64,000 nucleotides of DNA from Pseudomonas chlororaphis subsp. chlororaphis (GTDB lineage Bacteria > Pseudomonadota > Gammaproteobacteria > Pseudomonadales > Pseudomonadaceae): NCBI RefSeq assembly GCF_003945765.1, contig NZ_CP027712.1:1426001-1490000 (forward strand), in the 5' to 3' direction. The notes under the pieces are model-generated. The model made no database searches, was not told the DNA's origin, and worked only from the letters and a program-made list of their open reading frames with translations. Shown in pieces: positions 1-9,283 of the stretch (position 1 is the stretch's first letter; each line of letters begins with the position of its first letter). The translations under genes and the position numbers were made by a program.

Positions 1-939
1 AACCAGGCCGAAGAGTGGTACCCGCTGTTCGGCAGCCTGCTGTCCCGCGCTTCGGGCAACTGGGAACTGTGGACCGCCTTTACCACCGAAGACCCGGAAG
101 ACAACCCGCCGATGGCACGCTGGCTGACCCTGGCGGAAAGCGGCTCGCTGTTCGACATCGAGGTCAACGCCAGCCCGATCCTCGCCGCGGAGATGCTCCG
201 TCGCAACCTGTGGAACGTGGCCTATGGCGCGCTCGTGACCTCCGCCACCCTGACTGCCCTGGGCTCCTTCGATCGTTTCCGCATGCGTGCCGGGCTGCCG
301 AAAAAGGCCGTGACGGCGGTGGTGCCCAGCCCGTTCCATCACGCTGACGCCGGGGTGCTGCGGGTCCCCGACCTGCGCGCCGACCCACGGGATGCGCCGG
401 CCCACACCGCGGCGATCATCCGCGACCTGCCGGAGCTGGTGGAAGGCTCGCGGGGCACCCTGGTGCTGTTCTCGTCGCGCAAGCAGATGCAAGACGTGTT
501 CGACGGCCTCGACCGCGACTGGCGCAAGCAGGTGTTCATTCAAGGCAACCTGTCGAAACAGGAAACTTTGAACAAGCACAAGGCGCGGGTCGATGGCGGC
601 GATTCCAGCGTGCTGTTCGGCCTGGCCAGCTTTGCCGAGGGTGTGGACCTGCCCGGCGCTTACTGCGAGCACGTGGTGATCGCCAAGATCCCGTTCTCGG
701 TGCCGGACGATCCGGTGGAGGCCGCGCTGGCCGAGTGGATCGAAGCCAGGGGCGGCAATCCGTTCATGGAAATCTCGGTGCCGGACGCCTCGCTCAAGCT
801 GGTCCAGGCCTGCGGTCGCCTGCTGCGTACCGAACAGGACCGCGGCACCATCACCCTGCTGGACCGGCGCCTGGTCACCCAGCGTTATGGCAAGGCTATT
901 CTCAATGCGTTGCCGCCGTTCCGCCGGGAAATTTCCTGA
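1..939 (+). CDS. dinG: ATP-dependent DNA helicase DinG, C-terminal part (5' truncated by window edge)
   Basis: The reading frame is open from base 1 and encodes the last 312 residues of a superfamily 2, XPD/DinG-type 5'-3' DNA helicase, which acts on damaged DNA, R-loops and stalled forks. The visible part is the second helicase domain. It includes the segment GLASFAEGVDLPG and the arginine-rich motif VI (QACGRLLRTEQDRG), typical of the DinG/XPD family. The N-terminal half, with Walker A, the iron-sulphur region and the DEAH box, lies outside the window. The end matches the usual DinG C terminus. No internal break was seen. The next gene is on the same strand after a 95-bp gap, so co-transcription is possible but not shown. 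Confidence 0.9.
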   Translation, partial: NQAEEWYPLFGSLLSRASGNWELWTAFTTEDPEDNPPMARWLTLAESGSLFDIEVNASPILAAEMLRRNLWNVAYGALVTSATLTALGSFDRFRMRAGLPKKAVTAVVPSPFHHADAGVLRVPDLRADPRDAPAHTAAIIRDLPELVEGSRGTLVLFSSRKQMQDVFDGLDRDWRKQVFIQGNLSKQETLNKHKARVDGGDSSVLFGLASFAEGVDLPGAYCEHVVIAKIPFSVPDDPVEAALAEWIEARGGNPFMEISVPDASLKLVQACGRLLRTEQDRGTITLLDRRLVTQRYGKAILNALPPFRREIS

Positions 940-1034
940 GCGCGGCCGGTCTGTGGGCCGGTCGCGTTGTCCACTGCATATCCCTCTGATTGCACACAGG
1001 CCGCTCATCGGCCGTTAAGGAGCACCAGGTCCCT

Positions 1035-3446
1035 ATGATTCGCCGTTCGTTACCCGCTGTCTTTGCTCTGCTGTTCGCCACGCCGCTGCTCGCCGCGCCC
1101 GCGGGGCAACAGACGCTGTTCAACTTTGTCCGGCCTGCCGATGTGGTACAGGTGGCGACAGTGGATGCCAGCCTGCCGCAAGCCAACGCGGAGCAGACAG
1201 CCGAGGGCGAAGTGCTGCGCCGGGTGACCTTCAATCCGGCGATTCAACCCAGCCTGCGCCTGACCCCGCAGACCGGTGCCTGGGACTGGTCGCAGTCCGG
1301 GGTCATGAGCCTGCGGATCCAGAGCGCGATGAACTGGGCCCTGACCCTGTACGTGAAGATCCAGAGCAATGACGGCAAGACCCTGGTCAGTCGCATCGAC
1401 CTGCCGGCCGGCCCGGCGCAGACCCTGCTGGTGCCGCTGGTTGCCAGTTCTCCGCTGAGCCAGGGCATGAAGGCCGGTCCGCCGATGCCGATGACCTTCG
1501 AAGGCCAGCGCGTACTGCTGACCAGCAGCGAAGGCGAGCTGGACCGCAGCCAGGTGGTCTCGGTGACCTTGTCCATGGATCAACCGAAAGCCGCCCAGAG
1601 CATCTTGCTCGAACGTTTCGGCGTACAGGACGGCGAGGCGGTGGCCAAGGCGGCCTACGGTGGTCTGGTGGATGCCTATGGCCAGTCGACCCGCGCCAAG
1701 TGGCCGGAAAAGATCGCCAGCGACGAGCAGCTCAAGGCTGCCGCGAGCAAGGAACAACAGCAACTGAAAACCTGGCTGGCCGAACGTGAGCGCGCCTCCC
1801 TGGACACCTTCGGTGGCTGGAGCAACGGGCCGGCCTTCAAGGCCAGTGGTTTCTTCCGTACCGAGAAGCGCGATGGCCGCTGGTATCTGGTGACGCCCCA
1901 GGGGCATCCATTCTATTCCCTGGGGGTCAATGCGGTCGCGGCGGACAACAGCCAGACCTACGTCGCCGGTCGTGAGTGGATGTTCGCGACACTGCCCAAC
2001 GTCGGCGAGCCGCTGGCCGGTTATTACGGCGAAGGCGACAACCGCGGCGGCAATGGCGCCGACCAGGGCCGCGCCTACAACGCGGGTCGCTGGTACGACT
2101 TCTATGGCGCCAATCTGCAGCGCACCTACGGCGTGCCTTGCACCCCGGGCAGCGAAACCAAGGCCGGTGTGGCGGATGCCGCCAAGGCCGACGCCCTGGA
2201 GGCCCAGGCCGAGCCGCCAGCCGCGCCAGCTTGCCCTGCCGCGGCCCTGGACCAGAAACGCTGGGCCAGCCACACCCTGGATCGCCTGCAAGCCTGGGGT
2301 TTCAACACCATCGGCAACTGGAGCGCGCCGGCGCTGGGCCTGAACGACCGTGTGCCCTACACCTTGCCGCTGTCGATCGTCGGCGACTATGCAAGCATCA
2401 GCACCGGCACCGACTGGTGGGGCGGCATGCCTGATCCGTTCGATCCGCGTTTTGCCATGGCCACCGAGCGCGCCGTGGCCATTGCCGCCCGCGATCACCG
2501 CGACGATCCCTGGCTGATCGGCTACTTTGCCGACAACGAACTGGCCTGGGCCGGCCCCGGCGATGACCCCAAGTCGCGTTATGCCCTGGCATACGGCACG
2601 TTGCGCATGACCACCGATGTCCCGGCCAAGCGTGCGTTCCTCAAGCAACTGCGCGACAAGTACCGTAACCAGGAGGGCTTGTCGAAGGCCTGGGGCATCA
2701 ACCTGACCGCCTGGGAACTGATGGAGGACCCGGGGTTCGAGCCGCCTTTGCCTAGCCCGGAACATCCGGAGATTGAAGCCGACTTCAAATACTTCCAGAA
2801 GGTCTTTGCCGACACCTACTTCAAGACCATTTCCGATTCGCTGAAGTGGCACGCGCCGAATCATCTGCTGCTGGGTGGACGCTTCGCCATCAGCACCCCC
2901 GAGGCCGTGGCGTCCTGCGCCCAGTATTGCGATGTGTTGAGTTTCAACATGTACACCCTCAAGCCACAGGACGGTTACGACTTTGCCCGGCTGAACACGC
3001 TGGACAAGCCGGTCCTGATCACTGAGTTCAACTTCGGCTCCCGGGATCGCGGCCCATTCTGGGGTGGCGTGACCGAGCTGGTGCGGGAGGAGGATCGCGG
3101 CCCGGCCTATGCTCAATTCCTCAAGCAGGCGTTGAACGAGCCGTCGATTGTCGGCGTGCACTGGTTCCAGTACCTCGATCAACCGGTCACCGGCCGTCTG
3201 CTGGACGGCGAGAACGGCCATTTCGGCCTGGTGGGCATCACCGATGTGCCATTCCAGGGTTTTGTCGACAGCGTGCGCAAGAGCAACCTGCAGGCCCTTG
3301 AGCAGTTGGGCAAGGAAGCCGGGAAGGCCAAGGCAGAGGCCGACAAGACCGCTGGTCATGCCGATGGTGGCAAGCCGGGCCATGATGGCAAGGGCGCAGG
3401 GCAGGGCGGCGGCCATGCGGGTGGTCATTCGGCGAATGGCCATTGA
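1035..3446 (+). CDS. Secreted glycoside hydrolase, beta-agarase-like (GH42/GH50-type TIM barrel)
   Basis: An 803-residue exported protein. The ATG at 1035 begins a clear signal peptide (MIRRSLPAVFALLFATPLLA, then AP) and has AAGGAG about 12 bases upstream. A beta-sandwich-like N-terminal region is followed by a TIM-barrel hydrolase from about residue 260. Candidate catalytic glutamates are E502 in the FADNELAW segment (acid/base Asn-Glu pair) and E664 in LITEFNFG (nucleophile), as in clan A agarases and beta-galactosidases. It probably cleaves a galactose-containing polysaccharide in the periplasm or outside the cell; the substrate is inferred only from family resemblance. The last 45 or so residues are a low-complexity Gly/His/Lys tail with many HG and GG pairs, likely unstructured and possibly metal-binding. 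No transporter or other carbohydrate gene lies nearby. Confidence 0.75.
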   Translation: MIRRSLPAVFALLFATPLLAAPAGQQTLFNFVRPADVVQVATVDASLPQANAEQTAEGEVLRRVTFNPAIQPSLRLTPQTGAWDWSQSGVMSLRIQSAMNWALTLYVKIQSNDGKTLVSRIDLPAGPAQTLLVPLVASSPLSQGMKAGPPMPMTFEGQRVLLTSSEGELDRSQVVSVTLSMDQPKAAQSILLERFGVQDGEAVAKAAYGGLVDAYGQSTRAKWPEKIASDEQLKAAASKEQQQLKTWLAERERASLDTFGGWSNGPAFKASGFFRTEKRDGRWYLVTPQGHPFYSLGVNAVAADNSQTYVAGREWMFATLPNVGEPLAGYYGEGDNRGGNGADQGRAYNAGRWYDFYGANLQRTYGVPCTPGSETKAGVADAAKADALEAQAEPPAAPACPAAALDQKRWASHTLDRLQAWGFNTIGNWSAPALGLNDRVPYTLPLSIVGDYASISTGTDWWGGMPDPFDPRFAMATERAVAIAARDHRDDPWLIGYFADNELAWAGPGDDPKSRYALAYGTLRMTTDVPAKRAFLKQLRDKYRNQEGLSKAWGINLTAWELMEDPGFEPPLPSPEHPEIEADFKYFQKVFADTYFKTISDSLKWHAPNHLLLGGRFAISTPEAVASCAQYCDVLSFNMYTLKPQDGYDFARLNTLDKPVLITEFNFGSRDRGPFWGGVTELVREEDRGPAYAQFLKQALNEPSIVGVHWFQYLDQPVTGRLLDGENGHFGLVGITDVPFQGFVDSVRKSNLQALEQLGKEAGKAKAEADKTAGHADGGKPGHDGKGAGQGGGHAGGHSANGH

Positions 3447-3666
3447 TCGCTGAGCCAGGCCTTTAGGGTACGGCTTCCCTTGTGCGGGCCGGTCCGCCTC
3501 TACACTCACTTGTAGGAGCTGGCCGGCCCGCGCTACGTTCAATGTCCGTCGATTTTCTGAACAATTCTTCCGGTGGATCGCCACCGGGCTCGCTTCTGTT
3601 CCCAAAACCCTCAAGGGCTGGAACAATGCGCACCACTTTGTAGAGCATGGTCTGGGGGAGTCACGG
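3447..3666. other. Intergenic region with long-stem inverted repeat
   Basis: These 220 bases hold an inverted repeat: GCGGGCCGG at 3484-3492 pairs with CCGGCCCGC at 3523-3531 around a 30-base loop. The loop contains a TGTAGGAGC fragment like the ends of Pseudomonas REP elements. It may be a degenerate REP or a transcript-end structure. There is no T-run, so it is not called a terminator. Confidence 0.4.
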
Positions 3667-4812
3667 GTGCAGATTCAGGGTCATTACGAGCTTAAATTCG
3701 AGGCGGTGCGCGAAGCCTTCGCGGCACTCTTCGAGGATCCCCAGGAGCGCGGCGCGGCGTTGTGCATTCAGATCGGCGGGGAAACCGTGCTCGACCTCTG
3801 GGCCGGCACCGCCGACAAGGACGGCAGCGAGGCCTGGCACAGCGATACCATCGCCAACCTGTTTTCCTGCACCAAGACCTTTACCGCGGTCACCGCCCTG
3901 CAACTGGTAGCCGAAGGCAAGTTGCAGCTGGACGCGCCGGTTGCCCGGTATTGGCCTGAGTTCGCCGCGGCCGGCAAGGAAGCGGTCACCCTGCGGCAGT
4001 TGCTCTGCCATCAGGCCGGGCTGCCGGCCTTGCGTGAGCTGCTGGCGCCGGAAGCGCTCTACGACTGGCAAACCATGGTCGATGCCCTCGCGGCGGAGGC
4101 TCCTTGGTGGACTCCGGGTGAAGGTCATGGTTATGCGGCCATTACCTACGGTTGGCTGGTGGGTGAGCTGCTGCGTCGGGCTGACGGGCGTGGTCCCGGC
4201 GAGTCCATCGTGGCACGGGTCGCCAGGCCGCTGGGGCTGGATTTCCATGTCGGCCTGGCGGACGAGGAGTTTTACCGCGTGGCACACATCGCCCGGGGCA
4301 AGGGCAATATCGGCGACGCTGCCGCGCAGCGCCTGCTGCAAGTGACCATGCGCGAACCCACGGCCATGACCACCCGGGCGTTCACCAACCCGCCGTCGAT
4401 CATGACCAGTACCAACAAGCCGGAATGGCGGCGCATGCAACAGCCAGCGGCCAATGGCCATGGCAATGCCCGCAGCCTGGCCGGGTTCTACAGCGGCCTG
4501 CTCGATGGCAGCCTGCTGGAAGCGGACATGCTCGAAGAGCTGACGCGCGAACACAGCGTCGGCATGGACAAGACCCTGTTGACCCAGACCCGTTTCGGCC
4601 TGGGTTGCATGCTTGACCTGCCGCAGGTGGCCAACGCGACCTTCGGTCTCGGCCCACGCGCCTTCGGCCATCCGGGAGCGGGTGGCTCCATCGGTTTTGC
4701 CGATCCTGAGTACGATGTGGCCTTCGGTTTTGTCACCAATACCCTGGGGCCATACGTGCTGATGGATCCAAGAGCGCAGAAGTTGGTGAGGGTTCTGTCG
4801 GATTGTCTGTAA
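3667..4812 (+). CDS. Serine hydrolase of the beta-lactamase/EstB esterase family
   Basis: A 381-residue cytoplasmic protein of the class C beta-lactamase fold (COG1680), comprising esterases, D-aminopeptidases and penicillin-binding-like enzymes. The nucleophile motif SxxK is S67-C-T-K70. A tyrosine motif appears in ITYGWLVGE, and the third box may be HPGAGG near the C terminus, as in EstB-like carboxylesterases. No signal peptide is seen, which argues against a true beta-lactamase. Translation is taken from GTG at 3667, preceded by GGGGAG at a good distance; no ATG fits as well. The ester or amide substrate cannot be predicted. The gene appears monocistronic. Confidence 0.82.
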   Translation: MQIQGHYELKFEAVREAFAALFEDPQERGAALCIQIGGETVLDLWAGTADKDGSEAWHSDTIANLFSCTKTFTAVTALQLVAEGKLQLDAPVARYWPEFAAAGKEAVTLRQLLCHQAGLPALRELLAPEALYDWQTMVDALAAEAPWWTPGEGHGYAAITYGWLVGELLRRADGRGPGESIVARVARPLGLDFHVGLADEEFYRVAHIARGKGNIGDAAAQRLLQVTMREPTAMTTRAFTNPPSIMTSTNKPEWRRMQQPAANGHGNARSLAGFYSGLLDGSLLEADMLEELTREHSVGMDKTLLTQTRFGLGCMLDLPQVANATFGLGPRAFGHPGAGGSIGFADPEYDVAFGFVTNTLGPYVLMDPRAQKLVRVLSDCL

Positions 4813-4952
4813 AAAAGTTGCTGTCAGGATTTTTTTTGCCTAAACATGAGTAAAGGCATCAGAAAGGAACCCTGTGGCTTTTATACTTTCAAAGCGTCTG
4901 TTTGTACGGTTCGTAGAGACCGTAATTTTTGATCTCATTTTGTGGATATCCC

Positions 4953-6125
4953 ATGTCGTCGAACAAGTCTTTAGCCTTGGCTCTTTGCCTCACTGTCACC
5001 GGTTGTGCACAAACTCCACAAAATGACGCAGAAGGAGGGCACTGGTGGTCTTTCGGTTCCGATAAGGCCGCCAGCAAGGAAGCGGTGCAACCGGTAGCAA
5101 AAGCAGCTGCCAACGAAGTTTCCGCGGCCAAGTCCGCCGCCACATCCACCGCCAAGTCTGCGACCGCTCCTGCAGCGGCCAAGGTCGAAAACGCAACCGC
5201 TTCCGCCGCTGCTCCGGCCGCCAAGGCCGAGACCACCAACTGGTGGTGGCCGTTCCCTTCCAAGGACACGAGCAAAGACGCAGTCAAAGAGCCAGTAGCC
5301 GACGCCAAGGCCAAGGCGGACGCCGCGACCGCGGCTCCGAAGGTCGCCAAGACCGAGACCGGCAACTGGTGGTGGCCGTTCAATCAGCAGCCCACGTCTC
5401 CGACCAAGGCAGATGTTAAAGACATCCCGATGCCGGATCCAAAAATCACCCAGGCCTGGCTGGACGACTACGAGCCACGCCTGCGTGAAGCCATCAAGGA
5501 CAGCCGCCTGCAACTGGAACGTCGCGAGAACACCCTGGTGGTGACCGCCCCGGTTGACGGTTCGTTCAACCCGGATCGCCCGGCCATGTTGCTGCCGGTC
5601 ACCCTGAGCCCGTTCACCCGCGTGGCCAAGGCCGTGGGTACCGACGCCAAGACTTCCGTGCTGGTACTGGGCCATGCCGACACCACCGGTGCCGCGGCGG
5701 CCAACCAGAAGCTGAGCCGTGACCGTGCGCAGTCCGTCGCCGCGATTTTCAGCCTCACCGGCCTGAAGCGCGATCGCCTGATGCTGCGTGGCATGGGTTC
5801 GGTGATGCCTCGTGCGGCCAACGACAGCGCCGAAGGGCGTGCGCTGAACCGTCGGGTGGAAATCATCGTCACCCAGCGCAGCACCATGCTGGCCCTGCTG
5901 AGCAAGTACAACCAGCCGACTCCATCCGAGGCTGAACTGGTTGCCGTGCAGGATGTGAAGTCGGTCGTTCCTGCTGCTTCCTCGAAGAAAGCCGTCGCTG
6001 CGAAGAAAGCCGCTCCGGCGAAAAAAGCCCCAGCCAAGAAGCCTGTAGCGAAGAAAGAAACCGCCAAGAAAACCACCACTGCCAAGGCTCCAGCCAAGGC
6101 AGCGACCGAACAGGCGAAGAACTGA
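4953..6125 (+). CDS. OmpA-family outer-membrane lipoprotein with tryptophan-rich repeats and Lys/Ala tail
   Basis: A 390-residue lipoprotein. The ATG at 4953 gives a lipoprotein signal ending in LTVTGC, so the mature protein begins at that cysteine. A long Ala/Lys-rich linker follows and carries three spaced Trp motifs ([27 protein letters not shown]). A peptidoglycan-binding OmpA C-terminal domain occupies about residues 170-310, with the typical LGHADTTG and NRRVEIIV segments. The last 55 residues are [13 protein letters not shown] repeats resembling the tails of AlgP or histone H1. It likely links the outer membrane to peptidoglycan. The function of the Trp repeats is not known to me. An in-frame TTG at 4929 is possible, but the ATG fits the lipoprotein signal better. 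Confidence 0.85.
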   Translation: MSSNKSLALALCLTVTGCAQTPQNDAEGGHWWSFGSDKAASKEAVQPVAKAAANEVSAAKSAATSTAKSATAPAAAKVENATASAAAPAAKAETTNWWWPFPSKDTSKDAVKEPVADAKAKADAATAAPKVAKTETGNWWWPFNQQPTSPTKADVKDIPMPDPKITQAWLDDYEPRLREAIKDSRLQLERRENTLVVTAPVDGSFNPDRPAMLLPVTLSPFTRVAKAVGTDAKTSVLVLGHADTTGAAAANQKLSRDRAQSVAAIFSLTGLKRDRLMLRGMGSVMPRAANDSAEGRALNRRVEIIVTQRSTMLALLSKYNQPTPSEAELVAVQDVKSVVPAASSKKAVAAKKAAPAKKAPAKKPVAKKETAKKTTTAKAPAKAATEQAKN

Positions 6126-6156
6126 TTCATCAGGCATCGGGCAAAAGGAACCTGCA

Positions 6157-6804
6157 ATGACCCAGGGACTGGCGGACATGCGCCGCGACTACACCCGTGA
6201 CGGACTGACCGAAGCCCAGGCTCCGGTCGAGCCCTTCACGCTGTTTCACCGGTGGTTCGCGGAGGCGGTGAAAACCGAGCAGCCGCCGGTCGAGGCCAAT
6301 GCCATGACCCTGGCGACCGTTGACGAAGAGGGGCGCCCCCATTGCCGCATCCTGCTGCTCAAGGGGCTGGATGCACAGGGGTTCACCTTTTTCACCAACT
6401 ACGACAGCGCCAAGGGGCAGCAACTGGCCGCACGGCCTTTTGCCGCCATGACCTTCTTCTGGCCGGCCCTGGAGCGTCAGGTGCGTATCGAAGGGCGGGT
6501 GGTCAAGGTCACCGCCGAGGAGTCCGATGCCTACTTCCAGGTCCGCCCGCTGGGCAGCCGCCTGGGCGCCTGGGCATCGCCGCAGAGCCAGGTGATCGCC
6601 GATCGCCAGGAGCTGGAAGCCTTGCTCAAGAACACCGAGGAGCGCTTCAGCGATACCCAGCCCCATTGCCCCGAGCACTGGGGTGGTTATCGCCTGTTAC
6701 CGGAGCGCATCGAGTTCTGGCAAGGGCGCGCCAGCCGTTTGCACGATCGCTTGAACTACCGCCTGCAAGGTGCCGACTGGGTGCGTGAGCGCCTGGCCCC
6801 CTGA
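6157..6804 (+). CDS. pdxH: Pyridoxamine/pyridoxine 5'-phosphate oxidase
   Basis: 215 residues, the normal length for PdxH. This FMN-dependent cytoplasmic enzyme oxidises pyridoxamine or pyridoxine 5'-phosphate to pyridoxal 5'-phosphate, the last step of vitamin B6 synthesis and salvage. Family segments include the [14 protein letters not shown] stretch ([19 protein letters not shown]), the substrate-binding [10 protein letters not shown], and the C-terminal signature from [17 protein letters not shown] through RLAP. The ATG at 6157 has AAAAGGAA upstream. It lies 31 bases after the OmpA lipoprotein gene on the same strand. Confidence 0.96.
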   Translation: MTQGLADMRRDYTRDGLTEAQAPVEPFTLFHRWFAEAVKTEQPPVEANAMTLATVDEEGRPHCRILLLKGLDAQGFTFFTNYDSAKGQQLAARPFAAMTFFWPALERQVRIEGRVVKVTAEESDAYFQVRPLGSRLGAWASPQSQVIADRQELEALLKNTEERFSDTQPHCPEHWGGYRLLPERIEFWQGRASRLHDRLNYRLQGADWVRERLAP

Positions 6805-6817
6805 ACCAGGAATCAGG

Positions 6818-7054
6818 TCATTCGCCGGGATAACCGGCCGCGGCGGCTTCTAGCCACCGTGGCAGGTCCCGGCGTTTTACTTTCTGGCGATGGGCATTCG
6901 CCAGCTGTTGCAGCATGAAGGATTTCTTCTTCTCGTCCCCGCCGGCCAGCGACAGCGCCAGGTCCCGGTCCATCCAGCGCTTGATCCGTACATACAGCCA
7001 CCAATGGAAGTACAGGCCGGCAACGGTGGTCACGACGATGATGAAGTAATCCAT
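6818..7054 (-). CDS. Small predicted membrane protein, function unknown
   Basis: A 78-residue protein. The ATG at 7054 is chosen because AAAGGAT sits about 6 bases upstream, and because it places the hydrophobic MDYFIIVVTTVAGLYFHWWL segment at the N terminus. That gives a single membrane anchor followed by a basic, charged cytosolic tail (RIKRWMDRDLAL, KKKSFMLQQLANAHRQK). Convergent with pdxH. The family is not recognised; similar short anchored proteins are common in Pseudomonas. Confidence 0.7.
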   Translation of the reverse strand: MDYFIIVVTTVAGLYFHWWLYVRIKRWMDRDLALSLAGGDEKKKSFMLQQLANAHRQKVKRRDLPRWLEAAAAGYPGE

Positions 7055-7227
7055 GGAAAATCCTTTGGCCGGTGGCGCAACTCGGGAAATAAGCGCTACC
7101 GTGTGAAGAGTTTTTATATTCAAGCAGTCTGTACTGCTGCTGAATGGAACACATTTTATCCGGGCGACGCCGTGACAGGCGTCAAGCTGCGGAGTTTAAT
7201 GATTATCTGTCCTTTGGAGTTGATCCT

Positions 7228-7692
7228 ATGCGTAAGTCTGTTTTGCTGGTTGCTTCCTTTTCCACGATGGCCATGTTGCTCACCGGTTGCCAATCCAATC
7301 TGTCCGGTGACTCTTACTCCCGTGACGAGGCGCGTCGCGTACAGACCGTTCGCATGGGCACCATCGAATCCCTGCGCCCGGTGAAAATCGAAGGCACCAA
7401 GACCCCGATCGGTGGCCTCGCTGGCGCAGCGGTCGGCGGCGTTGGCGGCAGCGCCATCGGCGGCGGCAAAGGCAGCATCGTGGCGGCGGTCATCGGTGCG
7501 GTGGCGGGCGGCCTGATTGGTTCCGCCACCGAGGAAGGCCTGACCCGTACCCAGGGCGTGGAAATCACCGTGCGTGAAGACGACGGCAGCATGCGTGCCT
7601 ATGTACAACAAGTTGAGCAAAACGAAGTGTTCCGCGTTGGCGAGCGCGTACGCATCATGAGCGTCAATGGCACCAGCCGTGTCGCCCACTAA
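7228..7692 (+). CDS. Glycine-zipper 2TM-domain outer-membrane lipoprotein (SlyB/Pcp-like)
   Basis: A 154-residue lipoprotein. The start at 7228 gives MRKSVLLVASFSTMAMLLTGC with a lipobox ending LLTGC. Residues 60-100 form a glycine zipper (GGLAGAAVGGVGGSAIGGGKGS and a second GAVAGGLIGSATEEGL stretch) typical of the Rick_17kDa/SlyB family. The C-terminal part resembles the SlyB beta domain (EITVREDDGSMRAYVQQ). Family members are outer-membrane lipoproteins linked to envelope integrity. A strong terminator follows directly. TTGGAG lies just upstream of the start region. Confidence 0.85.
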   Translation: MRKSVLLVASFSTMAMLLTGCQSNLSGDSYSRDEARRVQTVRMGTIESLRPVKIEGTKTPIGGLAGAAVGGVGGSAIGGGKGSIVAAVIGAVAGGLIGSATEEGLTRTQGVEITVREDDGSMRAYVQQVEQNEVFRVGERVRIMSVNGTSRVAH

Positions 7693-7711
7693 GCGTTAAC
7701 CGCGACAAAAC

Positions 7712-7750
7712 AAAACCCCGGCCAGGCAACTGGTCGGGGTTTTGTGTTTT
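7712..7750. terminator. Intrinsic terminator between the glycine-zipper gene and nhaA
   Basis: A stem of AAACCCCG-CCA paired with TGG-CGGGGTTT (7713-7742) has A-rich and T-rich flanks, so it can serve both converging genes. Confidence 0.8.
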
Positions 7751-7771
7751 CAGCCCTGGCAACGCCGGCGG

Positions 7772-8959
7772 TTATGCCGGCAGTTGTGGGTTCTTGCGGC
7801 TGGCTGCGGCCGTCACCGCGTAGCCGATCAGGGCGGCGAAGAGCGAGCCGGTGAGGATGCCCATGCGGTCCATGCCGGCGTATTCGCTGCTGCCGGGCAC
7901 AAAGGCCAGGGAACCCACGAACAGGCTCATGGTGAAGCCGATCCCGCAGAGGATCGCCACGCCCAGCACCTGGCCCCAGTTGGCGCCGCCGGGGAGGGCG
8001 GCCAGCCCCATCTTCACCGCCAGCCAGGTCAGGCCGAACACGCCGACGGTCTTGCCCAGCAGCAGGCCGATGGCGATGCCCATGGGCACATAGTGGGTGA
8101 AGCTTTCCACGGTGATGCCCTGCAGCGACAGGCCAGCATTGGCGAAGGCGAACAGCGGCAGGATGCCGTAGGCGACCCACGGATGCAGCGCATGTTCCAG
8201 GCTCAGCAGCGGCGAAGGCTCGGCATTGCGGGTGCGCAGCGGGATGCAAAACGCCAGGGTCACGCCGGCCAGGGTCGCGTGGACGCCACTCTTGAGCACG
8301 CAGACCCAGAGGATCAGGCCGATGATCATGTACGGCCCGAGCTTGACCACCCCCAGGCGGTTCATCGCCACCAGCGCCGCGAGGCAGGCAGCCGCGAGTA
8401 CCAGCGACAGGGTCGACAGGGCGCCGGAGTAGAAAATCGCGATGACGATGATGGCCCCCAGGTCGTCGATGATCGCCAGCGTCATCAGGAACAGCTTCAG
8501 CGACACCGGAACCCGCTTGCCCAGCAGGGCCAGCACTCCGAGGGCGAAGGCGATGTCGGTGGCCATGGGGATCGCCCAGCCGCTGAGCGCCGGCGGGTTG
8601 TCCTTGTTGAGGAACCAGTAGATCAGCGCCGGCACCACCATGCCGCCGATGGCGGCGGCGCCCGGCAGGACGATCTGCGAAGGCTTGGACAGGTGGCCGT
8701 CGAGGAGTTCGCGCTTGACCTCCAGGCCGATCAGCAGGAAGAACATGGCCATCAGGCCGTCGTTGATCCACAGCAGCAAGGGCTTGGCGATTTTCAGGGC
8801 GCCGATCTGGGCGACCACGGGAGTGTCCAGCAGGCCGTTGTACAGCCAGGACAGCGGTGAGTTGTTGATGATCAGGGCAAGCATGGCAGCGGCAATCAAT
8901 AACAGACCGCTGGCAGCTTCCAACTGAAAGAAACGCGTGAAAGTGCTACGCAGAGGCAA
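7772..8959 (-). CDS. nhaA: Na+/H+ antiporter NhaA
   Basis: 395 residues, close to E. coli NhaA (388). This inner-membrane antiporter exchanges two protons for one sodium ion and serves pH and salt homeostasis. The ion-site aspartate pair is visible in [14 protein letters not shown], and the conserved TM4 unwound region in [13 protein letters not shown]. The GLEVKREL loop near TM2 is also present. About twelve hydrophobic segments are evident. The ATG at 8959 is followed by an amphipathic N-terminal helix ([15 protein letters not shown]), as in the family. The upstream 324 bases are shared with the divergent PLP-enzyme gene. Confidence 0.95.
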   Translation of the reverse strand: MPLRSTFTRFFQLEAASGLLLIAAAMLALIINNSPLSWLYNGLLDTPVVAQIGALKIAKPLLLWINDGLMAMFFLLIGLEVKRELLDGHLSKPSQIVLPGAAAIGGMVVPALIYWFLNKDNPPALSGWAIPMATDIAFALGVLALLGKRVPVSLKLFLMTLAIIDDLGAIIVIAIFYSGALSTLSLVLAAACLAALVAMNRLGVVKLGPYMIIGLILWVCVLKSGVHATLAGVTLAFCIPLRTRNAEPSPLLSLEHALHPWVAYGILPLFAFANAGLSLQGITVESFTHYVPMGIAIGLLLGKTVGVFGLTWLAVKMGLAALPGGANWGQVLGVAILCGIGFTMSLFVGSLAFVPGSSEYAGMDRMGILTGSLFAALIGYAVTAAASRKNPQLPA

Positions 8960-9283
8960 GGTCGCTCTCCATCAAAAAACTAAAAAGGTGGCACACCCTA
9001 ACCCGTACTGTTAGTTGTTAAAACAAAAGTTATATTCTTTTTTGTTATATACAGTGCGGCAGCGGCCTGCTGGAAAACCAGCCTAGCAGTTGTGTATCCA
9101 ATTGATTCAAAACTGTACCTGTGAGAGACCGGGGATGTTTCCTAACATGTCCGGCCCCAGCCCGACGTGCCGGGGACTTTTGCCTGTTGCAGCGCCTGAT
9201 TTTCCTTGTGCCTGGATCGCCTATGCTGGGTGCACTTCATCTTTCTGCGTCCTGTGTGGCGTTCGAGCCAACGAGAAAACACC
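8960..9283. other. Divergent promoter region of nhaA and the PLP enzyme; no gene seen
   Basis: The region is AT-rich around 9000-9060, with runs of A and T on both strands, and GC-rich nearer the downstream gene. It probably carries divergent promoters. I see no convincing small open frame, RNA or operator. Confidence 0.4.

Noticed and set aside
1050..3626. 858-residue open frame on the minus strand opposite the agarase-like gene
   Set aside because: It is antisense to a gene with a signal peptide and catalytic motifs; the translation shows no domain, and long antisense frames are common in high-GC DNA.
3667..4812. Class C beta-lactamase resistance gene
   Set aside because: No signal peptide, and the third motif is HPG rather than KTG; it fits cytoplasmic esterases better.
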